DNA from: Gigaspora rosea
Taxonomy: Eukaryota; Glomeromycota; Glomeromycetes; Diversisporales; Gigasporaceae
Length of the DNA: 64,000 bases
Assembly (NCBI GenBank): GCA_003550325.1
Contig: QKWP01001986.1
Coordinates: 31,337-95,336, forward strand
Direction of reading: 5' to 3'
In this document: positions 35,179 through 45,500 of the stretch, piece after piece
Layout of the letters: each line of letters starts with the position of its first letter
Numbering within the stretch: the stretch's first letter is position 1
Notes under the pieces: model-generated
Seen by the model: the letters and a program-made list of their open reading frames with translations, nothing else
What the model was told of the DNA's origin: nothing
Database searches by the model: none
Position numbers and translations under genes: made by a program

Positions 35179-38100
35179 TCATATAAAGTTGGTTTTCTTT
35201 AGAATTTTAATAATCTAAATAATTAAAAATGCTTCATTAATAAAAATGCTATAAATGGAAGTGTATAAATTAGCTTTATACTCACTCCCTGAAATTTAAT
35301 TTACATGTAAATAAATATTTTATTTAATAATAGAATATCATTATGTTTTGACTATATATTATTATAAATTTTAATTTTATAAATTAATTTTATACTCACC
35401 TCCTATTAATTTAATTTATGCACAAATAATTGGAGTTGCTTTATTTAGTAGTAGATTATGAAGCTTTTAATTTATAAAATAGTTTTATACTCACAGACTA
35501 ATAATTTAGTTTGAAAATATATTAGAATGTTTAATTAATAGTAAGTTATTATAAAGTTTCTAATTTATAAAATAGTTTTATACTCACCGTCTAATAATTT
35601 AGTTTGCAAATATATTAGAATGTTTAATTAATAGTTGGTTATTCTAAAGCTTCTAATTTATAGAATAGCCTTAATACTCACCAGCTAGTAATTTAATTTG
35701 CAAATAATTAGAGATGTCTTATTAGTTGATTATTATAATTTTTTTAAATTTATAAAGTAGTATTATACTCACGAACTAGTAATTTAATTTACATAAAATA
35801 ATTAGAGATGTTTAATTTAGTCGATATAAAGCTTTTAATTTAAAAATTGCCTTAATACTCACCAGCTAGTAATTTAGTTTGCAAATACATTAGAAATGTG
35901 TTTAATTAATGTAAATGCTTACGCATAAAGCTTTAAATTTATAAAATAGTTTTATACTCACCATCTAATAATTTAATTTACATAAAATTATTAGAGATAT
36001 TTAATTAACAGTAAATTATTATGAAGCTTTTAATCTACAAACAGCTGTATACTTACCACCTAAATTTAATTTATATAGAAATAATTAAGATGTTTTATTT
36101 AATTAATATTATTACAGTCAAATCTCGAAATATCACCAATTTGTAAAACAAAATCTGATGATTATAATTTAAGGGAGAAAAATTTTATAATTTATAATAG
36201 TTAAATCTAAAAATAGTGATTATATCAAGGTTGAGGCTATTTCAAGAGTGACTATAACGAGGTTTGACTGCATAAGATTTTTAATATAAAATAGTATTAT
36301 ACTCACGTTCTAGTAATTTTAAATAATTAGAATAATTAGAGATGATTTATTTACTTGATAGATTATTATAAAGTTTTTAATTTATAAAATAATTCTATAC
36401 TCACTATCTAGTAATTTCATTTACATAAAATAATTAGAGATTTTTTATTTAATAGTAGATTATAAAGCTTTAATTTATCAAAAAGTTTTATACTCACAGA
36501 CTAATAATTTAGTTTGAAAATATATTAGAATGTTTAATTAATAGTAGTTATTATAAAATTTCTAATTTATTAAATAGTTTATACTCACTATCTAATAATT
36601 TAATTTACACAAATAATTAGAGATGTTTTATTAATAGGTTATTATTATTTTTTTAAATCAATTGTAGGTTATTATAAAGTTTCTAATTTATAAAATAGAT
36701 TTATACTCACCACCTAATAATTAGTTTGCAAATATATTAGGATGCTTAATTATAGTCGATATAAAGCTTTTAATTTTAAGATTTTTTAATATAAAATAAT
36801 ATATACTCACGTTCTAGTAATTTTAAATAATTAGAATAATATGTTATATTCAGTAGTAGATTATAAAGCTTTTAATTTATCAAATAGTTTTATACTCACA
36901 TGCTAATAATTTAGTTTGCAAATATATTGGAATTTTTAATTAACAATAAGTTATTATAAAGTTTCTAATATATAAAATTATTTTATACTCACGTTCTAAT
37001 AATTTAATTTACACAAATAATTAGAGATGTTTTATTAATATAATTTTTTTTTTAAATTTAAAAATAGCCTAATACTCACCGACTAATAATTATATAGAAA
37101 TAATTAGAAATGCTTTATTTAATAGTAAATGATTATAAAGTTTCTATTATAAATTAGTCTTGGACTCACATGCTAGTAATTCAATTTCAAATACAATAGA
37201 AATGTTTAATTGATAGTAGATTATTACGTATAAGTCTTTTAATCTATAAATACTCACCATCTAATAATTTAATTTACATAAAATTATTAGAGTTGTTTAA
37301 TTAAAAGTAAATTATTATGAAGCTTTTAATCTACAAAATAGCTGTATACTTACAACCTGAATTTGATTTATATAGAATAATTAAGATGTTTTATTTAATT
37401 AATATTATTACAGTCAAATCTCGAAATACCACCAATTTGTAAAACAAAAATCCGATGATTATAAAGCTAATAATCATTACATCAGCGGAAAGTTGGGCAA
37501 ATTAGGCATTAGTTTTAATAATACCATTGGAAAATACCGTGAGCTACTTAGAGAATTATGAGATCTACAAATAGAACCCATAAGAGAACTAGAAAAACAA
37601 AAAAAGTCTACCGAACAAAATACCAAAAATCAATCTAAACCTAAGCACTCTCGACTAAAAACTAAAAAAGAAGATTGAACCTGCCAAGAATGTTTTTCAG
37701 AGATAAAAGCGGGTTAAGCATACTGATATCACACTACTAAAAACGACAACAAAAAATTTTGATCCGAAGAATGCTTTAACTATAATATAAGGGTGAAAAT
37801 TTTATAATTTATGATAATTAAATCTAAAAATAGTGATTATATCAAGGTTGAGACTATTTCAAAAGTGACTATAACGAGGTTTGACTGTATAGAATTTTTA
37901 ATATAAATTAGTATTATACTCACGTTCTAATAATTTTAAATATAAAATAATTAGAGATATTTTATTTACTTGATAGATTATTATAAAGTTTTTAATTTAT
38001 AAAATAATTCTATACTCACTATCTAGTAATTTCATTTACATAAAGGTATTTTATTTTATTTAACAATAGATTATTATAAAGTTTTAATCCGTAAAATAGT

Positions 38101-38656
38101 CTTATACTTAATTATACTTACACCCTAGAATTTAATTTACATACAAAAATTAGAAAAAGGTTTACTTAGATTATTATAAAGATCTTTAATTTATAAAATA
38201 GTCTTATACACACGTTCTATATTTAATTTTCATAAAAATTAGAAAAGGTTTACTTATATTATAAAGTCTTAAATTTGTAAAATAGTCTTATACTCACGAG
38301 CTAGAAATTAATTAACATATAACAATTAGAAAGGTTTACTTAGATTATTATAAAGATTTTTAATTTATAAAATGGTCTTATACACACGCTCTAGTATTTA
38401 ATTAAACATATAAAAATAGAAAATGTTTACTTAGATTATTATAAAACTTTAATTATATAAAATAGTCTTATACTCACGGGCTAATAATTAGAGTATTTAT
38501 TCAATAATAAGATCATCATAAATAATTAAAAATGTTATATTTAGTAATAAGATTAATTATTTAAATACCTCGTTTTTTTACATATGCCCAAGAAGGGGCA
38601 ATAATTGCCAATTGAACAATTAGCACCAAAATTGTCAAGACTTTTACAAATTGCAT
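35179..38656 (-). CDS. Candidate secreted micro-exon gene (28 three-base exons)
   Basis: Exon 1 (38656-38569) starts with ATG and encodes a textbook signal peptide: basic MQFVK, a 15-residue hydrophobic core, and a PSWA cleavage site, then YVKKR, a possible Kex2-type site. A donor follows. From there to 35289 the strand is a chain of intron-like units, each with a donor (GTGAGT 23 times, GTAAGT 3, GTGTGT 2 of 28), a CTCTAAT-type branch word about 30 nt before the end, and AG. Each AG is followed by exactly three bases, then the next GT. The 28 triplets include 17 different sequences. A last AG at 35215-35216 opens ATT ATT AAA to a TGA at 35179. Used as codons, the triplets contain no stop, which requires the TAT/GTAAAA donor at 38581/38580 instead of GAG/GTATTT. 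The function is unknown; a secreted effector is an inference. Confidence 0.5.
36115..36270. mobile_element. MITE with CAGTCAAA ends, copy 1 (inside unit 20)
   Basis: The ends CAGTCAAATCTCGAAATATC and its inverted partner ACTATAACGAGGTTTGACTG are preceded by TA on the left. These ends are typical of pogo/Tigger-type (Tc1-mariner) elements. It sits wholly within one intron-like unit of the micro-exon array and leaves the flanking splice words intact. Confidence 0.7.
37411..37887. mobile_element. MITE with CAGTCAAA ends, copy 2 (inside unit 8), with an insertion
   Basis: The ends are the same as copy 1 and a TA lies on both sides (37409-37410 and 37888-37889). It is longer than copy 1 because 37465-37780 is inserted between two copies of TATAA. 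Confidence 0.7.
37465..37780 (+). other. 316-bp insertion with a TGA-rich open frame
   Basis: The plus strand reads as a continuous Lys/Glu-rich protein fragment of about 105 codons, broken by four TGA codons and one TAA. Recognisable pieces are KLGISFNNTIGKYRELLREL, a Gln/Lys/Ser-rich linker, and a Cys-x2-Cys segment (TCQECFSEIKAG) followed by SEECF, like a zinc ribbon. TATAA flanks both sides (37460-37464 and 37781-37785), as expected for a target duplication. The source is unknown. TGA read as Trp would suggest mitochondrial-code DNA, but decay of Arg or Cys codons is an alternative. Confidence 0.45.
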
Positions 38657-38739
38657 TTTTTCGTAAAAAAGTTTGTTAAAAATATATTTTTTTTTGAAAA
38701 AACGAAAGAAATGTTAAGTAACGGGTAAAAAGGCGTGCG

Positions 38740-38747
38740 TTTATATA
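38740..38747 (-). promoter_or_regulatory. TATA-like box upstream of the micro-exon gene
   Basis: TATATAAA on the minus strand lies about 85 bases upstream of the signal-peptide ATG at 38656. It is followed by a pyrimidine- and A-rich leader. The position is suitable for a core promoter. Confidence 0.4.
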
Positions 38748-38759
38748 ATAATTCATTTA

Positions 38760-39735
38760 AAAAGCCACTATAAACATTTCTTCACTCAGATACAAACAAT
38801 AAGCCTATTTTTGAACCAATTACCCATCGTTATCAGTAAACTTTTGAAACTATCAACTACTCCGCATATACTAGTAGTTTTCTAATTGGTAAAATGATAA
38901 AAGAAGTGTTAGCCTTGTGGTCTCTAAGCCAATGGGCTTAAAGTCAAACCATATATAACTTCATTCAGATGCAAACAACATATCATACAATTAACAAGTA
39001 ATGATTTAAAAGTTTATTGATTATGATTATGCTAGGTAATATTTACCTATCATAATCAGTAAATTTTTAAGCCATTGCTCAGCATAAACAATATTAAATC
39101 TATATATAAAAACAAGTTAAATGTATTAATCGAAATATAAGTAAGATACGCAATTTTAGATAAATTTTTTGTAACATCAAAATTTATATTTTGGATATTA
39201 TAATATGTAAATATTGGCTGAGATAATCAATGTTTGCCAGGTTAAAGTGCGCCTTTATAATAAATATATATATTTAACAAGAGTGAGGAAGATGGGTTAG
39301 ACAAACTATCAGTATAGATCAGAGGTCCAAAAAAATTTTGGTGTTTGGTATTGATTTATTAATACCGTATTCTATCATGAATAAGCACTGTTCTATTTTT
39401 TTAGATTAAGATTATCAAAAATAAATTTGGCGAAAAATTTTGTTTTATTTCCGCTAATCTAAAGTTGAAAAAAGTGGAGCTGTGGGGCGCAGTGTTTGTT
39501 CGTGTTAGTTTAATTCCATAAATTTGCCGTTGATGAGTAGCTTTCTATTTTAAATTGATATGAAGTCTAGCGATATCACCAAAAAGTGACAGTCTTGTTA
39601 TTCTAAACTGTTTGAGGGCTTAACCAGGCTATACAAAAACCATTATAAACATTCTTCGATCAGACAAAAAGATTGTTTTTGAAATCACTACCAAAAATAA
39701 TCAGTAAGCCATTACTTAGCATAAAACAATTATAT
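38760..39735. repeat. Three diverged copies of an interspersed repeat
   Basis: Near 38760-38880, 38945-39110 and 39635-39735 the same order of words occurs: CCA-TATAAAC, TTCA-TCAGATACAAACAAT, TTACC-ATCATAATCAGTAA and GCCATT-CTCAGCATAAACAA. No gene was recognised between them. Confidence 0.45.
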
Positions 39736-39767
39736 ATATATATATAATAGTTATATAATAGTTATTG

Positions 39768-40080
39768 TCACGGCTGAAGACTGGCTGAAGCTGGGCATTT
39801 TTTACTTAATGAATGGTAAGATCTTGGGACAAAATTGATCAATTCCGATCCAGTGCCGATGTACTCCGAAGTATGCAGACTGCAGTTGTTAGGCGAAACT
39901 GTTTTGTGCAAATGACGAAAGGCGAAACCTAAACCCGGCGCAAGATGAAAGTGGCGAAATTCTGGCGAAAGGCGAAACCCCTGGCGAAAGGTAAAACCCC
40001 TGGCGAAAGGTGAAACACCGGCGAAACCCCTGGCGAAGGACAAAGCTCTCAGCAAAGTTTAAATTCTCTAAGGGAAAGGG
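39768..40080 (-). repeat. GGCGAAA / TTTCGCC repeat, copy related to the Atm1 presequence
   Basis: On the minus strand, units like CTTTCGCCAGGGGTTTCGC recur about every 19-20 bp between 40045 and 39900, ending at GTTTCGCCTAACAACTGCAG. Translated, they give FARGFTFRQGFRLSPEFRH-like peptides that align in order with the N-terminus of the ABC transporter at 42640-42860. The flanking sequence AGCTGGGCATTTTTTACTTA (39789) recurs at 42090, so this is a dispersed repeat family, not a gene. Confidence 0.7.
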
Positions 40081-40420
40081 CTGAACCATGTTGGTGAATG
40101 AAAATATTTGCGTATGCACAGTATGTGCTCATATAAATAAATGTACCTAAGCCATGTTGGAGAATGAAATATTTGCATGTGGCTATTAAACAAAGCATGT
40201 TGCAAAGAAGCCATGTGAATAAAATATGGCTATTAAAAACAGCATATGTCTTATTTAAAGAAATATGCATACGTACCTAAGCCATGTTGGTGAATGAAAA
40301 TATTTGCATGTAGTTATTAAGCACACATGTTGCTTTTATAAAGAAACAACATAAGCCAAAATTGGAAGTGAATTTATTTGCGTATGGCTATTGAGCACTG
40401 CACGTGACTCTTATATAAAA
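40080..40420. repeat. AAGCCATGTTGGTGAATGAAA tandem-like repeat
   Basis: The words CCATGTTGG-GAATGAAA-ATTTGC and GGCTATTAA-CA recur near 40087, 40151, 40210 and 40280, with a diverged copy near 40355. There is no coding support. Confidence 0.5.
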
Positions 40421-40529
40421 GTTTAAGATTTTTTTATTCAATTAATTAAACAATATTTATTGTTAAGTTGTTAAGATTTTTTACAATTTCGTTTTTAAAA
40501 CCTTAAATATCATGCATAGTAAGTAGCTT

Positions 40530-40680
40530 ATTAATAATATTATTATTAATCTAATCTTAGAGTTAATATTATTATTAATCTAAGAGTTATTATTATTATT
40601 AATCTAATCTTAGAGTTAATATTATTATTAATCAAATCTTAGAGTTAATATTATTATTAATCTAATCTTAGAGTTAACTT
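40530..40680. repeat. Tandem repeat, about 34 bp
   Basis: About five units of TTAATCTAATCTTAGAGTTA followed by ATATTATTA lie in register. Confidence 0.8.
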
Positions 40681-40871
40681 TAAATGTTGAGGAAATAATT
40701 GTTATATTATTAACTTTTAATTGGTCAAATATAGTAAAATTCAGATTGTTAAAAATAAAAGGTAGAATTACGTATATGCTGTGAAGAAACTATTTGCATA
40801 AACAAATTATTAGCATTGGATTTAAATTATATAGAAGCTTTAGTAGTGTTACATATAAATAGTTTATTAGA

Positions 40872-40998
40872 TACCGTATAGTCACGAAATAACGCGTTAT
40901 TTCAAATTTTGACCTAAATTAAGCTTAATTTCGGGCCGAAATTCGAAATAACACTGAAATAACGCTCCTGCGCGTTATTTTGCGACCATACGGCAGTA
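40872..40998. mobile_element. MITE with CCGTATAGTC ends
   Basis: TACCGTATAGTCACGAAATA (40872) is inverted relative to the end that reads GTTATTTTGCGACCATACGG. CGCG words lie inside each arm. The element is about 127 bp, with an unusually GC-rich stem for this window. Confidence 0.6.
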
Positions 40999-41243
40999 AT
41001 TTTCATGAATATTTATTATTTAATTTATATATATCGTAGTTGAAGGTAATATTTGATTTTCGCTTGATGCTGTCATTTGCTTGAAGTTACCATTTAGGCA
41101 CACTAATCAAAATTAACCCGCGTTAGTTTGTATGTTTAGGCAGTTTGTAAAAACGAACAGTGTAAAGGATGACCGTACCGGGTATTTTCCAAGGTATAGG
41201 GATACTATTCATTGAACTTTGATATGATTGTACTCGCATTCAC

Positions 41244-41547
41244 TTATTTGCGCGGGTAAAACAAACTCCTGATTGGAAATAGCCAATCGGAGAGTGTGAC
41301 TTTGACTATTCCGGATCAGGCTGACAAACGCATAAAGAAGAAAAAATCGAAAATATACAAAAACTAATATTTAAATTGATCTTTGGTGCACAAATTAAAA
41401 ATGACGGGAATGAAGTTTTTTATATAGTAAGCACCAATATAACCAAATAGCCTCTAACCTTAAGGCTTTAACCATAACCTTTTATCTCACGCACTTAATT
41501 TATTTACTAAATTAGATTTCCTTTTTTTGGATTTCCCGCGCAAATAA
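41244..41547. mobile_element. Possible MITE with TTATTTGCGCGGG ends
   Basis: TTATTTGCGCGGG at 41244-41256 is the exact reverse complement of CCCGCGCAAATAA at 41535-41547. The roughly 300-bp interior is non-coding. Only 13 bp of the arms match well. Confidence 0.45.
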
Positions 41548-41739
41548 ATTATGCCCTGATTAGAGATGAGCAAGGTAATTTACTTATTACCTTATTACAT
41601 AAAAGTTGTGACAAAAAATATATTTACAACTAATAACATACTAAGGAATTATTTGACTTTTACGTAATAGGTAAATAACTTTACCATCTATAAAAACTTA
41701 CAATGAAGATCTACCACATAGCACTTTACGGTAGTTTCA

Positions 41740-42240
41740 CTGCCTTTTGTCACTTTATTACCTTTCTTTAATTCGTTACCTTTTGATAGTTTGCCACCTT
41801 TCGTCAGTTTCGCAACCTTTCGTCAGTTTCGCCACCTTTGCCGGTTTCGCCACCTTACGCCAGTTTCGCCATTTCGTCTTTTAAAATTTTTTTTGGCGAA
41901 AGTCGAAACTAGTTTTCGCCTTTCGCCAATGCCGAAACCTCTAGGTTTCGCCTAACAACTGTAATCCCGACCCGGAATTTTGGGGACATCCTGTATGAGT
42001 TGAATTTTACAGGAGGGCCCCATAATTCCGGATTGGATGTGTCGGATCTAGGTCGGCATTTAGTTAACAGGTTCTATAGCAAAAATTATCAGCTGGGCAT
42101 TTTTTACTTAATGAATGGATATGATTTCATTAAATTTTTTATCTTGGTCAAAATTGATTGATTACGATCCAGCCGGTCATGATTCCGATGCACTCTGACG
42201 CGTTCCGACACGGAATTTCTGTATGAGTTCAAAACCCAGT
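41740..42240. repeat. TTTCGCCACC repeat, second copy of the Atm1-presequence-like family
   Basis: The plus strand has a run of CACCTTTCGTCAGTTTCGC-type units from about 41750 to 41870. A facing GGCGAAAGTCGAAAC arm follows at about 41895, and then CTAGGTTTCGCCTAACAACTG (about 41942), identical at its end to the boundary of the 39.8-kb copy. Downstream, AGCTGGGCATTTTTTACTTA near 42090 repeats the flank of that copy. Confidence 0.6.
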
Positions 42241-42470
42241 CCGTAACTCGAAGCCAATGCACTAGACCAGTAGACTAACCATAAAAGCCAAAAATCACAT
42301 GAGATCTTCATGATAACATACGTATGTGGTTAAGGCTGATTTGGTACTATCGAACAAATTGTTAAATTATGATGACATTCTTAATCATAAATTGCTCATT
42401 CGATATATTAGGCACGTAAGTTGATTTTTCGCTTTGCATTCTGTACAAGGGATTTTAATGTACATTACGT

Positions 42471-42490
42471 ATGTACGTACGTACGTACGT
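42471..42490. repeat. (ACGT)n microsatellite upstream of the Atm1-like gene
   Basis: About five ACGT units occur 110 bp before the start codon. The array is CpG-rich in a CpG-poor window. Confidence 0.85.
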
Positions 42491-42537
42491 AAAACGTTAG
42501 AGAGATAACGATAGATCACAAGATGAAAACAGGTCTT

Positions 42538-42549
42538 ACTATATATAGG
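42538..42549 (+). promoter_or_regulatory. TATA-like box of the Atm1-like gene
   Basis: CTATATATAGGG lies about 50 bases before the ATG at 42598, at a suitable place for a core promoter. Confidence 0.4.
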
Positions 42550-42597
42550 GAAATTCTACACATCGAAGATCAATTCCGATTCTATTAATCTTTCAAC

Positions 42598-45500
42598 ATG
42601 AAAATATGGGTTCCGCTACAAATTACAACACAGCCTCTTATCTTTCTTAGACCTTCAACTTTTACTAGAGATTTTGTCTTTCATCGAGGTCTTCATCAAA
42701 TCCCCAAAAGTTTCATCTTTCGCCAGAGTTTTGTTATTTCGTCAAGAGTTTCATCTTTCACTAGGGTTTCATCCTTTAATCAGGGGTTTCCTCTTTCGTC
42801 TTTTGCTGGTTTTAAATTTCGTCATTCTTCATTAAATAAAGCATTTTCACCAAAGAATTATAAATCAACTATATCAAATAATTCAACTTCAGCATCTCAA
42901 CAATCAACCAATCTTGAATCTAAGGCTAAATCTTCCTATAATTCAGATTGGCGTATAGTAAAACATTTAATTGGATATATATGGCCCAAAGATGATTTAT
43001 CGATAAAGATTCGAGTTATCGTTGCATTGTCTTTTTTGGTTGGAGGAAAGGTAATTATACTTTATGATTTATATTATTTTTAATTAATTTCATTAATTTA
43101 ATTTCAAGCTTCATTCATAAATAAAGATTCTCAACGTCCAAGTTCCATTCTTTTTCAAATATATAGTTGATTCTTTAAATGTAGATGCTGCTCAGATCGG
43201 AACTGCAATGACAGTTGTTGGTGCTATGATTGCTGGGTGTATGTTATATAAATGTTTATTTTATTAAAAAAAACAGGAGTAAAAATTCCTAATAATTTTT
43301 TTTTTATATTTAGATGGCCTTGCACGTATTGGAGCAACATTATTTTCTGAACTTCGTAATGCAATATTCGCTAATGTGGCACAAAAAGCTATTCGACATG
43401 TTGCCAAGAATGTTTTTTATCATTTGCATAAACTGGATTTGGATTTTCATCTCAAACGTCAGACAGGTGGTTTGAGCAGAGCTATTGATCGTGGAACAAA
43501 GTAAATATGCTACAATACAATTAATGATACAAAAATTTTTTGAAATAAATGTTCCATCACTCATTAAAAATGTTTGATACTCAAACTCATTTTAAATTAG
43601 AGGCATTAGCTTTTTGCTTTCTTCTCTCGTATTTCATGTGATGCCAACAGCTTTAGAAATCGCAATCGTTTGTGGTATTTTGGTAGGTCTTTAATTTTTA
43701 ATATTTGAGATCTTTGCTAATGACGTGGCTAGAAAAATATATAGATTTTATAAATCAATTTTAAATTTGTTAGCTATTCAATAATCCAGTTTAAGTAAGT
43801 TGATTTTATTTTATAGAGCTTATTTAAGCTCTACGAAATATAATAAATTGAATCATTGGATAGCAAATAAATTTAAATTTGATTTAATAATTTCAAGAGA
43901 ATTTAACTATAATAATTGATTCATTATAATTTACTCAATGGAAATTTTTAGATTAGTAATTATGGTACACGGTTTGCAACTGTAACTATAATTACTATGG
44001 CAACATACGCTGCGTTTACAATAAAGACAACTTCTTGGCGGTAATTTTATAATTCAAACTACATCCTAATAATATATTTAATAATATATTTAATAATATA
44101 TTTAATAATATATTTATAATCAATAATATATTTGACGATATAATATATTTAATAATAACCTAATAGTACCAGGTTTCGCAAAGAGGCAAATCAGGCTGAT
44201 AATGAAGCTGCAACAGTAGCTGTTGACTCTTTGTTAAATTATGAAGCTGTCAAATATTTTAATAATGAAAAGTTTGAAACTCAACAATATGACAAGGCCT
44301 TGTCTAAATATGAAAAAGCCTCTCTCAAAGTTGCCACTTCTTTGGCATTATTGAATTCTGGTCAAAATTTCATCTTTAGTACTGCCCTAACAGCTATGAT
44401 GGTTTTGGCTGCTCAAGGCATCGTTCAAGGTATTAATTTTTTTTTTTTAATTTTTGGTTTTAATAATAACATTACTTTTTATTTAACTATTATGATTTAT
44501 AGGAACACTAACTGTTGGTGATCTGGTGATGATTAATCAACTTGTATTTCAACTTTCATTACCTTTAAACTTCCTCGGTTCAGTTTACAGAGAACTACGA
44601 CAAAGCTTGATCGACATGGATGTTATGTTTAATTTACAATCCATGAACATAACTATTAAAGTATTAAATTTTCATTAAATAACTATACATGTATTTTATA
44701 CAAACTTGAAAAATTATTTGTTCTGATTATTTAGGATGCACCTGATGCAAAACCACTCATTATTCAAGGTGGTGAAATTAGATTCGAAGATATTGTATTT
44801 GGATACCATCCTGAACGTCCTATTTTAAAAGGCGTTAGTTTTGTTGTTCCAAGAGGAAAAAAAATTGCAATTGTAGGTCCAAGTGGATGCGGGTAAGCTT
44901 ATTAAATAGATAAATACTTTCATTATTGATCGTTGTTTATGTGATTAACCTTTTTAATTAACTTTTGTTTTATTTAGAAAATCAACCATATTGAGATTAT
45001 TATTTCGATTTTATGATCCTCAATCAGGAAGTATTTATATTGATGGGCAGGACATTAGAAAGGTTACTTTGGAAAGTTTAAGAAAATGCATTGGTGTAGT
45101 TCCACAGGTAATAAATATTAAAATGATAAGAAAATTCTAAAAAATTTAAAAAATTTATGAAACTTGCTTACAATTATTTTAATTTTTTTTAATAGGACAC
45201 TGCTCTCTTTAATAACTCAATTTATCATAATATATTATATGGAAAAATAAATGCCGATCCCAGTGAAGTAGAATATGCTGCAAAAAGAGCTCAAATTCAT
45301 GATGTAATCCAAGCATTACCTGATAAATATAATACTCGTGTTGGTGAACGTGGTTTTATGATCTCGGGGGGTGAGAAACAACGTGTGGCTTTAGCAAGAA
45401 CAATTTTAAAAGATCCCCCAATACTTTTTTTTGATGAAGCAACTTCGGCATTGGATACTCATACTGAACAATCTATACTCGCTAATATAAGAAGTATACT

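Larger units (their letters stand above)
35215..38568 (-). repeat. Tandem intron-like repeat array (about 90-bp units)
   Basis: Twenty-nine consecutive units span 38568 down to 35215. Most are 81-119 bp. The unit after the triplet at 37924 is 567 bp and the one after 36307 is 247 bp, because each contains a CAGTCAAA-ended MITE. The three-base gaps lie, in plus coordinates, at 38479, 38388, 38298, 38214, 38122, 38020, 37924, 37354, 37258, 37170, 37080, 36993, 36900, 36811, 36711, 36589, 36498, 36405, 36307, 36057, 35962, 35863, 35773, 35682, 35588, 35495, 35400 and 35286 (first base of each). The blocks 38022-37258 and 36407-35962 are duplicates of each other, including the MITE. Confidence 0.85.

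Noticed and set aside
36115..36270. The MITE in unit 20 as an exon of the candidate gene
   Set aside because: It has inverted CAGTCAAA ends and no open frame; the neighbouring splice words make better sense if it is intronic.
35215..38568. Reading the TACTCAC array as an ordinary AT-rich satellite or a CRISPR-like array
   Set aside because: The spacers are exactly three bases and the flanks match splice-site consensus on one strand, next to a signal-peptide exon. A CRISPR array would have spacers of about 30 bp and belongs to prokaryotes.
39768..40270. Three overlapping minus-strand frames rich in Phe/Arg/Gly as genes
   Set aside because: They are translations of GGCGAAA tandem units and of AT-rich flanking repeats in different frames, with no start context or homologous gene end.
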